Assembly: GCF_051235805.1 (NCBI RefSeq)
Contig: NZ_JBPNXV010000001.1
Span: 1,922,001 to 1,986,000 of the forward strand
Source of the DNA: Pseudothermotoga_B sp051235805
GTDB taxonomy: Bacteria > Thermotogota > Thermotogae > Thermotogales > DSM-5069
Direction of reading: 5' to 3'
Length of the DNA: 64,000 nt
Positions 41,901 through 49,319 of the stretch are shown one piece after another; position 1 is the first letter of the stretch, and each line of letters opens with the position of its first letter. The position numbers were made by a program, and so were the translations under genes. The notes under the pieces were generated by a model that was given only the letters and a program-made list of their open reading frames with translations, was not told where the DNA came from and made no database searches.

Positions 41901-43190
41901 ATGCAAAGACCAAAGGTTGTAGTCGTTGGAGGAGGTTGGGGTGGCTGCGCTGCTGCAGCAGCCGCTGCGAAAGCAGGAGCAGAGGTCGTACTGCTTGAGA
42001 GAGCAGATATGTTGCTCGGCACTGGGTTAGTTGGAGGAATTTTCAGAAACAATGGTCGTTTCACAGCCGCAGAAGAAATGCTCGAAATGGGTGCAGATAT
42101 CTTTTCCGTCATGGACAACTGTGTTACTCATACAAATGTTGAATTTCCAGGTCACAAACATGCCAGCTTGTACAACGTTTACAAAATTGAACCAGCAATC
42201 AAAGAGTACTTGACTAACCTTGGTGTACAGATCTTTACAAAAGCTCGGGTCATAGACGTGGCAAGAGAGCAAGGAAAGATTTCCTGTGTTGTAGTTGAGG
42301 GATTAGAACCAATCAAGGCAGACGCCTTCGTTGACGCTACTGGCACCTCTGCCGTACCAGGCAACTGCACTAAGTATGGTAACGGCTGTGCAATGTGCAT
42401 ACTCAGGTGTCATAGTTTTGGACCAAGGGTTAGTATCACAACAAAGGTCGGAGTTGAAGAATGGGTTGGCAAAAAGCCAGATGGTAGCATAGGAGCGATG
42501 AGTGGTTCTTGCAAATTGTGCAAAGACTCCATAGACCCAGCCATTGTGAAAGAACTGGAAGAAAAGGGATCTGCACTTGTTCCTGTACCAATCGAAGTTC
42601 GTGAGGAAGAAAAACTCTTGAGCATGAAAGCTTGCCAGCAATATGCACTGGAGGAATTCATCGAAAATCTGGTGCTGCTCGACACAGGTCCTGTGAAATT
42701 GATGACCCCATTTTTCCCACTTGAAAGACTCAGAAAGATACCAGGGATGGAAAGAGCAAGGTACGAAGATCCAATCGCCGGAGGAAAAGGAAACTCTATG
42801 CGCTACTTTGGTTTTGCAAATTGTACACCAGAGCTCCAAGCCATAGGACCTGTCGAGAATCTCTTTTGTGCTGGTGAAAAAGCCGGTGCAATGGTTGGGC
42901 ACACAGAGGCAATAGTGACGGGTACTCTCGCTGGGCACAATGCAGTTCGAAAGATTCTCAAAGAGAAACTCTTGACGTTACCGAATGAACTTGCGGTTGG
43001 AGATTTTGTAAATTATGTGATAGGCGAAATGAAAAAAGAAGAAGGACGCCAATACAAGTACACCTTCTCTGGTTCGGTGTACTTCAAGAGAATGAAGGAC
43101 AAGAACTTGTACACAACAGACATTAGAGAAATAAAAGAAAAAGTGAAAAAAGCCAATCTGAAATCCATTTTCAGTACCACAATTCTGTGA
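41901..43190 (+). CDS. FAD-dependent oxidoreductase with a CxxCxxxC motif, function unknown
   Basis: The 429-residue protein opens with VVVVGGGWGGCAAAAAAAKA, a Rossmann loop, and ends its flavin domain with NLFCAGEKAGAMVGHTEA. This places it with the FAD_oxidored/GidA-like fold. It is odd in carrying C156, C163, C166 and C170 (CTKYGNGCAMCILRC), plus a CKLC pair at 204-207. These may hold an iron-sulphur cluster or redox disulphide. GGAGGG precedes the ATG. It is probably a further redox step in the pathway. Confidence 0.78.
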   Translation: MQRPKVVVVGGGWGGCAAAAAAAKAGAEVVLLERADMLLGTGLVGGIFRNNGRFTAAEEMLEMGADIFSVMDNCVTHTNVEFPGHKHASLYNVYKIEPAIKEYLTNLGVQIFTKARVIDVAREQGKISCVVVEGLEPIKADAFVDATGTSAVPGNCTKYGNGCAMCILRCHSFGPRVSITTKVGVEEWVGKKPDGSIGAMSGSCKLCKDSIDPAIVKELEEKGSALVPVPIEVREEEKLLSMKACQQYALEEFIENLVLLDTGPVKLMTPFFPLERLRKIPGMERARYEDPIAGGKGNSMRYFGFANCTPELQAIGPVENLFCAGEKAGAMVGHTEAIVTGTLAGHNAVRKILKEKLLTLPNELAVGDFVNYVIGEMKKEEGRQYKYTFSGSVYFKRMKDKNLYTTDIREIKEKVKKANLKSIFSTTIL

Positions 43191-43203
43191 GGGAGGTGGG
43201 GTC

Positions 43204-44580
43204 ATGGCAGTACAACTCACGTTGGCTCACTGGCTGTATCTGTTTTTTGTGATCGCAGTCGTCGTGACTATGTTTCTTCGAAAAGACACACCACTGATCT
43301 GTCTCATAGGTGCTCTGTGTGTTGGTTGGGCAGTGACGGGGTCCTTCCTGGGTGCAGTTCAGTCTGTTTTCAACGCGATAGTAGTAACAGCAATTGAGTT
43401 GATGGGTATCGTTGTGGTCATCTCTTTGATGGTTGCTCTTTCAAAGCAGATGGAAAAGAGTGGAGCGGCTGCTGTTTTGATAAGAACCCTCGGAAAGCCC
43501 ATCAAAGGACCAGCTTCCGCCTTCTGGTTCGTTGGGATAATCACAGCAATTCTTGCCCTTTTCATATGGCCCACTCCTGCCGTTGCTTTGATAGGTAGCT
43601 TGCTTGTTCCAGTTGCTGTTAGTGCAGGATTATCGCCTGTGGGAGCTGGTGTGTCAATTGCAATATTTGCCTATGGAATATCACTCAGCACAGACTTTGT
43701 GATTCAAGGTGCTCCTACACTGACGGCTAAAGCAGCAGGTTTGCCGGTTGGAGCTGTTATGAGTTCGATGGTTCCATTAATAATCACTTGGGCGGTCATT
43801 GCTATTCCACTAACTTATTACTTCACAATGAAGGCAAATAAGGGATACGATCCAAAGAAAGATATCGAGATCTTTGGAGAAAGCGTCGTGCACAGCAAAG
43901 ATATTAAGCACAGCTCCTTTGCAAAGGCAGAGGCTGTCATCGTAAGCTTAGCTTTTCTCGTCGACATAATTCTGATGCTTGCTTTGAAACTGCGCGGTGG
44001 TGACGCAACAGCTCTGCTCGGTGGTACTGCAGCATTACTTCTGTTAGTCTTCACACTTTTGCAGTACAAGTCTGAAGGTCTTGAAGTTGGCGTCGATTTT
44101 CTCAGAGAAGGGTTCATGTTTGGCGTGAAGATCTTTGCACCTGTTTTCGTGATTGCCGCACTTTTCTACATGGGTGGCGGTCCTGCAACACAGATCTTTG
44201 GAAGTGCTGGCAAACCATTGTTGTTTGATCTTAGCAACGCTCTGGCTGCGAAGGTTCCACTGAACAGATTTGCAGTTGCGCCAATGCAGGCGATCATCGG
44301 TGCAATAACGGGGCTCGATGGTTCTGGATTTTCTGGATTGCCATTGATGGGTACTCTCGCTGGTGGTCTTGGTACAGCTGCCAGTGTGAAGACTTCTGTG
44401 ATGGCAGCGCTGGGACAGCTGACCGCGGTGAACACCGGTGGAGGAACAATTGTTCCTTGGGCACTCATCGCTGTTGCGGCGGTGTGTAAGACAAAACCTG
44501 AAGAGATCGCAAGGAAGAACTTTGTACCAGTCATTCTTGGTTTTGTCGGTGCAACGATAGTGGCAATGATACTCATGTAA
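43204..44580 (+). CDS. Ion-coupled transporter (ArsB/NhaD/GntP-like superfamily)
   Basis: The 458-residue membrane protein has about 11-12 helices. Two re-entrant-like regions are rich in small residues: LFIWPTPAVALIGSLLVPVA and GLDGSGFSGLPLMGTLAGGL, the pattern of the ion transporter superfamily. It may import an amino acid or organic acid or export a product in exchange for sodium or protons. GGGAGGTGG precedes the ATG. A stem-loop follows its stop, which sets it apart from the aminomutase genes downstream. Confidence 0.75.
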   Translation: MAVQLTLAHWLYLFFVIAVVVTMFLRKDTPLICLIGALCVGWAVTGSFLGAVQSVFNAIVVTAIELMGIVVVISLMVALSKQMEKSGAAAVLIRTLGKPIKGPASAFWFVGIITAILALFIWPTPAVALIGSLLVPVAVSAGLSPVGAGVSIAIFAYGISLSTDFVIQGAPTLTAKAAGLPVGAVMSSMVPLIITWAVIAIPLTYYFTMKANKGYDPKKDIEIFGESVVHSKDIKHSSFAKAEAVIVSLAFLVDIILMLALKLRGGDATALLGGTAALLLLVFTLLQYKSEGLEVGVDFLREGFMFGVKIFAPVFVIAALFYMGGGPATQIFGSAGKPLLFDLSNALAAKVPLNRFAVAPMQAIIGAITGLDGSGFSGLPLMGTLAGGLGTAASVKTSVMAALGQLTAVNTGGGTIVPWALIAVAAVCKTKPEEIARKNFVPVILGFVGATIVAMILM

Positions 44581-44584
44581 AAAG

Positions 44585-44604
44585 GAGGGGGTTAATACCC
44601 CCTC
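44585..44604 (+). terminator. Stem-loop after the transporter gene, possible partial terminator
   Basis: GAGGGGGT, loop TAAT and ACCCCCTC pair perfectly. Only TTT follows, so termination may be partial and the aminomutase genes may be transcribed through it. No strong separate promoter was seen before 44663. Confidence 0.6.
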
Positions 44605-44662
44605 TTTCACCTAAGTAATTGCAGCGTCTGAATCAGCTGAAGGTCTTTTCGAAGGGAGAGTC

Positions 44663-45574
44663 ATGATGAAGAAGATTAAAGTTGTGATCGTCGGTATGGG
44701 CAATGTTGGTCATGCTGTCTTTGATGCCGTTTGTCAAAGTGAAGACATGCAGCTGGTTGGTATAATTGAAGTTTCACAGAGAATTGAAGCTGTTAAGAAA
44801 GAGTTCAAAGAAATTCCTGTTGCAGACGATGTTGAGAAAATTGATAAACCCGATGTGGCTATCTTGGCGATAGACAGCAGAATGGTGCCAAGTGTAGCAC
44901 CCATATATCTAAGAAATGGAATAAACACAGTCGATGCATACGATATACATGGTGCTGAAGGCGCACTGAAACTTAAAGAAGACCTTGAAAAGATAGCAAA
45001 GGAACACAAGACTGTCTCGATCATTTCAGCAGGTTGGGATCCTGGTACCGATTCACTTGTTAGAGCGATCTTTGAAGTAATAGCACCAAAGGGTATCACA
45101 TGGACAAACTTTGGACCTGGCATGAGCATGGGACACACAGTCGCAGTTAAACGTATACCTGGTGTGAAAGATGCGATCTCGATAACCTGTCCAAAAGGTA
45201 TGGGTATGCACTCAAGGGTTGTTTATGTTCAATTACAAGATGGATATGATTTTGCAGACGTTGCAAAAAGGATAGCAGAAGATCCTTACTTTTGCCACGA
45301 TGAACTTTATATAAATCAAATCGACAACGTGCAAAAACTGGTCGATATGGGGCACAGTGTCAAGATCGAACGAAAAGGCACTTCAGGCAGAGCATGTAAT
45401 CAAAGAATGGAGTTTCACATGTGGGTGAATAATCCGGCTGCAACGGCACAGGTGATGGTTGCTGCAGCAAGAGCCACCGTGAGGCAAAAACCAGGTTGCT
45501 ACACGCTCTTGGAGATTCCAATCTTGGACTTCATCGCTGGTGACAAACGTGAACTTTTGTGCAAACTGCTGTAG
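44663..45574 (+). CDS. Meso-diaminopimelate-dehydrogenase-like enzyme (type II Ddh)
   Basis: The 303-residue protein starts with the nucleotide loop VIVGMGNVGHAVFDAV. It has SAGWDPGTDSLVRAIF, TNFGPGMSMGHTVAVKRIPG and ERKGTSGRACNQRMEF, the core of type II DAP dehydrogenases. Those enzymes reductively aminate or oxidatively deaminate a D-amino centre with NADP(H) and can be broad in substrate. Being next to an aminomutase, this copy more likely deaminates a rearranged diamino acid (2,4-diaminopentanoate- or 2,5-diaminohexanoate-like) than works in lysine synthesis. That role is inference. Confidence 0.85.
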   Translation: MMKKIKVVIVGMGNVGHAVFDAVCQSEDMQLVGIIEVSQRIEAVKKEFKEIPVADDVEKIDKPDVAILAIDSRMVPSVAPIYLRNGINTVDAYDIHGAEGALKLKEDLEKIAKEHKTVSIISAGWDPGTDSLVRAIFEVIAPKGITWTNFGPGMSMGHTVAVKRIPGVKDAISITCPKGMGMHSRVVYVQLQDGYDFADVAKRIAEDPYFCHDELYINQIDNVQKLVDMGHSVKIERKGTSGRACNQRMEFHMWVNNPAATAQVMVAAARATVRQKPGCYTLLEIPILDFIAGDKRELLCKLL

Positions 45575-45589
45575 AGTTGGAGGTCAACC

Positions 45590-46426
45590 GTGAAGGTACC
45601 CTTTTACAAAATGAACGGAGCTGGTAATGATTTCATAATCATAGACAACAGGGAAAACATCCTGGCTGCTTACGATTTGAACCACTTTGTGAAGATGGTT
45701 TGTAGAAGAAGAAAATCGATCGGTGCAGATGGTTTGATGCTTCTGGAACGTTCAGAAAAGGCAGATTTCAAGATGAGATACTTCAACTCAGATGGCAGCG
45801 AAGGTGAAATGTGTGGCAACGGCGCCAGATGCATTGCAAAGTTTGCTCATCTTTTGGGAGTGTCAAAAGAGGAAATGGAATTTGAAACTCTCTCTGGTAT
45901 ACACAGAGCACAAATAGTAAATGAAGATGTGAAAGTAAACTTTCCAGATCTGAAGACAGATGAATTCAGATTGCATCAGCATCACGACTTTGGTTTTGGT
46001 ACGATTGAATACCATTATGTGACAGTGGGTGTGCCACACACAGTTATCTATAGAGAAGATGTCGAGACGCTCGACAGTAGTACCATAAGAGAGTTTGGAA
46101 GAAAGGTGAGGTATTGCTTAGATCTCTTTCCAAGGGGAACGAATGTGAATTTGGTGAAAGTCATTGACAAAAACAGGATAGTTATTAGAACTTACGAAAG
46201 AGGTGTGGAAGACGAAACTCTTGCCTGCGGAACAGGATCGATAGCTTCGTCTGTTGTTTCATCGATAATCTTTGGGCTTGAAGTTCCAGTAGTAGTTCAT
46301 GCAAAAGGTGGAACTTTGAAGGTTGGCTTTGAAAAAATTGGTGGTGATGTGAAGGATATTTATCTACAAGGTGATGCCCGCGTTGTTGCACAAGGTTATA
46401 TATTGCCAGACGCAATGAAGGAGTGA
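45590..46426 (+). CDS. DapF-like diaminopimelate epimerase-family protein
   Basis: The GTG start follows GGAGG. The 278-residue protein has both family half-sites: FYKMNGAGNDFIIIDN, GEMCGNGARCIAKFA with the first catalytic Cys, and ETLACGTGSIASSV with the second. It is a full-length cofactor-independent epimerase. True DapF converts L,L- to meso-diaminopimelate. Here it is flanked by a Ddh-like and an aminomutase-like gene, so it may make the D or meso form of a basic amino acid for catabolism. Biosynthetic use cannot be excluded. Confidence 0.9.
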   Translation: MKVPFYKMNGAGNDFIIIDNRENILAAYDLNHFVKMVCRRRKSIGADGLMLLERSEKADFKMRYFNSDGSEGEMCGNGARCIAKFAHLLGVSKEEMEFETLSGIHRAQIVNEDVKVNFPDLKTDEFRLHQHHDFGFGTIEYHYVTVGVPHTVIYREDVETLDSSTIREFGRKVRYCLDLFPRGTNVNLVKVIDKNRIVIRTYERGVEDETLACGTGSIASSVVSSIIFGLEVPVVVHAKGGTLKVGFEKIGGDVKDIYLQGDARVVAQGYILPDAMKE

Positions 46427-46435
46427 GGTGATCTG

Positions 46436-46666
46436 ATGTTGGAAAAACACATAATAGACGCAGTTGATCTTGAAACAACTTTGCTTGCTGAAAGTGAGCA
46501 AAAGGCTCGAGAAATTGGAGTTGGCATGATGAAATCCTTTGGCTTCAAAGACGTCGATGTAGTCTTCGTGGAACACAACGGTTTTGCAGCAAGAATAAGA
46601 CTCAGAGCCTACGTTTACAGACCAGGCGACAAATACAGCTGGGCAAGCGTAGGTGATGAGAGATGA
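46436..46666 (+). CDS. Small protein resembling the dimerisation domain of ornithine/lysine aminomutases
   Basis: The 76-residue protein starts with ATG after GAGGTGATC. ETTLLAESEQKAREIGVGMM followed by FGFKDVDVVFVEHNGFAARI and RLRAYVY resembles the alpha-beta domain that precedes the B12 domain in OraE and KamE. In those it reads as a helix, then a (L/F)-(E/K)-(E/D)-V-(E/D)-V strand and a GxVP-like end. Its stop overlaps the start of the B12 protein (ATGA). It is therefore probably a split-off domain of the same enzyme. The match rests on remembered sequences and should be tested. Confidence 0.6.
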   Translation: MLEKHIIDAVDLETTLLAESEQKAREIGVGMMKSFGFKDVDVVFVEHNGFAARIRLRAYVYRPGDKYSWASVGDER

Positions 46667-48441
46667 AGATACTCTTGGTGCCACTCGATCCTGTCCACGA
46701 CGTTGCCGTAAAGATGCTCAGCAGAGAGTTCTCTCAAAGAGGTCATCAGACTATCTTGTTGCCACCAGACATGAAGATGGAAGAAATAGTTCACGTATGT
46801 CAGAAGGAGATGCCAGATTACATAATGGTCAGTAGAACACTTGGATACAATGCGGCTGAGTTGTTGGGAAGATTCATAGACCTGATAGATGCAGCGGGAC
46901 TGCGAAGAAAGTGCAAGGTTGTCGTTGGAGGCAAGGCGATCACTAAGGAACTTGCCGCAGAACTCGGCTATGATGCCGGCTTTGGTGAAAAGACTCGCTG
47001 GGAAGAGGTTATCGCCTTCGTCGAAAATAGAGAACTCTCGGCAGAGGGTGAAATGGTAAAGAAATCCAAACAAGATATCACACAGGGTTACAGTTATAGG
47101 ATCAAAGACAGCGCCTTCAGAGAGCTTCTTGAAAAAATAGCCGACCAGATAATAGAGTGGGCAAATGAAAGAACAAGTCCAGGTATCGAAAGAGCAAAGA
47201 TCAGAGAAAGAATTCTAAAAGGTGAAGATCTTCTTGATGAATACACAAAGCTCTGTGATGATCTGGTTCGCTCTTACTACAATGAGAAAGTCGTCCCCAA
47301 ACATGTTAGGTTGATAACACAAGAAGAAATCAAAAGACTAAAAGAACTTCTGAACAGGAGTTCTTACTCACCAAGAATTCTGAGGCATTCAACAGACAAA
47401 CCCTTAGTTTTTGTTCAGTACGGTACAGGTTGTCCTTTCATGGATGCGATGCACATAAAAGTCAGCGAAGCTTGGGGGGCAGACGGTGTTCTGCACTTTG
47501 ATCCTTCGTGGGGCGCAAGGTGTGAGGGCTTGCTGGAAGGATTACTCGCACACGAAGAAGACGGCTCGATCATAACACTGGAAAACCTAAAACTAATAAA
47601 ATCTGCTCTCAACGAATCAACTCTTTGGTGTGTACGTGCGCACAGAGGAGTCAACACACCTGAGATCGTCTTACTCGCACACGAGGCTGGGGCAGATCTG
47701 ACAAAGATAAACATGGTCTATGGATCTCTCAACGGTGGTAGCGATCCAGAAAGATTGGCTGTCGACGGCGTCTACGCAATAAAACTTGCAGCAAAGTTCA
47801 AGATGCCTTTTGATCTACCGACTAACGAAGAGCTTGGAGGAGTTCCAGCACACAAGGCATTTGCAGGAATGATCGCTGTTGCTTATTTGGGAGTCAAGTT
47901 AGGGGCAAAACCGATCTTAAAGCCTTTGTTCTGTTATTCACCCGATGCAATCATAAACAAATACATGGAAGACAACTACATAGATTACAATGTGGGTAAA
48001 GTCATCGCCTTGAGAGAGATAATCGATGCACCCATATGGCCCGGAGAACCCATAGGATTCATGACTCACACAGAAGACAGAGTTCAATCTGCTATGACAA
48101 CCGCACTTCACGCTGCATTGGGAAAATCACTGGAACTGGATGCAGTAACCGTTTCTTCAACCGACGAAGCCTATGCGAGAGGTGCAATAACAACCTCTGC
48201 AAGAATAGACAGCCTTAGAGCGATTGCTGATGCTTTCAGATTCTTTGGCAAAGCGAAGATAGAACCAACAAAACAAGCCTATGAATACGCTAAGATGATA
48301 AAAGAAGGAATCTATCAAACTCTGCAGAGAGTTGCTGAACGTGGTGATTTTGTCGCTTCTCTGTATGAAGGTCTCTTTGGTACAAAAGAAGAAGGAGCAA
48401 ACCCTGGTAGGGCTGGCAGAGGTACGGTGAGAAAATGCTGA
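46663..48441 (+). CDS. Rearranged B12-dependent aminomutase-like protein: N-terminal B12 domain plus KamD/OraE-like barrel
   Basis: Residues 1-125 form a B12 domain with His12 as likely cobalt ligand (DPVHDVA), VSRTL near 57, GG at 89 and YDAGFG at 103, the last also seen in OraE. Residues about 143-235 resemble OraS and the KamD N terminus (ERTSPGIERAKIRERIL). Residues 236-560 resemble the KamD/OraE barrel: WGADGVLHFDPSWG, ARCEGLLEGLL, and a closing LYEGLFG with GGRG-like end. In known enzymes the B12 domain follows the barrel or is on another chain. The usual DxHxxG is altered, and the lysine that holds PLP at H+11 is replaced by Phe23. Confidence 0.72.
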   Translation: MKILLVPLDPVHDVAVKMLSREFSQRGHQTILLPPDMKMEEIVHVCQKEMPDYIMVSRTLGYNAAELLGRFIDLIDAAGLRRKCKVVVGGKAITKELAAELGYDAGFGEKTRWEEVIAFVENRELSAEGEMVKKSKQDITQGYSYRIKDSAFRELLEKIADQIIEWANERTSPGIERAKIRERILKGEDLLDEYTKLCDDLVRSYYNEKVVPKHVRLITQEEIKRLKELLNRSSYSPRILRHSTDKPLVFVQYGTGCPFMDAMHIKVSEAWGADGVLHFDPSWGARCEGLLEGLLAHEEDGSIITLENLKLIKSALNESTLWCVRAHRGVNTPEIVLLAHEAGADLTKINMVYGSLNGGSDPERLAVDGVYAIKLAAKFKMPFDLPTNEELGGVPAHKAFAGMIAVAYLGVKLGAKPILKPLFCYSPDAIINKYMEDNYIDYNVGKVIALREIIDAPIWPGEPIGFMTHTEDRVQSAMTTALHAALGKSLELDAVTVSSTDEAYARGAITTSARIDSLRAIADAFRFFGKAKIEPTKQAYEYAKMIKEGIYQTLQRVAERGDFVASLYEGLFGTKEEGANPGRAGRGTVRKC

Positions 48442-49319
48442 CGATTGGCATCCTTGGAACAGCAAAAAACACCGGCAAAACTACAGCTTTGAATGCTGTC
48501 ATCAAGTGTTTGAGCAACAAAGAGCTTGCACTAACGAGCATAGGCTTTGATGGAGAAGACCTCGATCATGTGACCGGTCTACCAAAACCTAAGGTAGTTG
48601 TCGATGAAGGAACATTGGTGATAACCAGTACGCAGGCAGCTCATCACTCAACTGCAAAGCTTGAACTGTTAGAAGAACTTCCTTTGAAAACTCCTTTGGG
48701 AAAGATTTCTGTTTACAGAGTAAAGCAGCTCGGTACGGTTGTGCTTGTTGGTCCGAATTCAAGTGATGACCTCTTTGACGTCATAAAAAGAGTTCAACAA
48801 TATAAAATTGACCTGTTGATAGTAGATGGTGCAATAAACAGAATGGTTCCCTTTCAATTTGTAGATCGTATAATCATCGCAACTGGTGCGGCAAGAACAA
48901 CAAATTTGGACGAACTTGTTCTTGAAGCAAAGGTCATGGTTAAAGCCTTCCGACTGCCAAGAGAAAGCAGCAACGGTAGAATCAACCTCTCTGGAATGAT
49001 CACCATCGACAGACTAAGGATGCATTCCCGCGACTCTGTATTGGTGGAATCACCAATCCATCTGATTCTCGCAGACGATTACAAGAAATTAGAACAGCTT
49101 TTAGAAGAGATGGACATAGCGGTAATTCGAAAACCACAGTTGATTTGCGTTACGGTAAACCCATGTTACCCAGAGCGTCGCGTTGAAGGCTACGAACTTG
49201 CAAAACTGGACATCTCTCAGGTGGTGGAAAGACTGAAAAGAGAACTCGACATAGTCTGTATAGATGTGAACAAAGAAGAAAACCAGCTGTGTGAGGTTCT
49301 TTCAAAGTGGTGTGAATGA
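48435..49319 (+). CDS. P-loop ATPase, probable reactivase/chaperone of the aminomutase (KamB-like)
   Basis: The 294-residue protein starts inside the end of the B12 gene. Walker A is GTAKNTGKTT (residues 8-17), an unusual variant with Lys-Asn before the glycine, and a hydrophobic strand ending IDLLIVDGAINR is the likely Walker B. B12 eliminases and mutases often need a small ATPase to swap damaged cobalamin; MutL, KamB/KamC and MeaB are examples. Position and size fit such a partner. The C terminus has two cysteines near NPCYPER. The assignment is by context and motif only. Confidence 0.65.
   Translation: MLTIGILGTAKNTGKTTALNAVIKCLSNKELALTSIGFDGEDLDHVTGLPKPKVVVDEGTLVITSTQAAHHSTAKLELLEELPLKTPLGKISVYRVKQLGTVVLVGPNSSDDLFDVIKRVQQYKIDLLIVDGAINRMVPFQFVDRIIIATGAARTTNLDELVLEAKVMVKAFRLPRESSNGRINLSGMITIDRLRMHSRDSVLVESPIHLILADDYKKLEQLLEEMDIAVIRKPQLICVTVNPCYPERRVEGYELAKLDISQVVERLKRELDIVCIDVNKEENQLCEVLSKWCE

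Noticed and set aside
39316..42938. Long antisense frames opposite the oxidoreductase genes
   Set aside because: They are mirror frames of well-supported genes and show no motifs or ribosome sites.
44663..45574. Classical clostridial 2,4-diaminopentanoate dehydrogenase (Ord)
   Set aside because: Known Ord proteins are longer and dihydrodipicolinate-reductase-like; this sequence carries type II Ddh motifs such as SAGWDPGTDS.
46663..48441. Methylmalonyl-CoA- or isobutyryl-CoA-type mutase
   Set aside because: The barrel lacks the CoA-mutase signature and has KamD/OraE-like motifs; the N-terminal B12 domain alone is not evidence for an IcmF-like protein because no G-protein domain follows.
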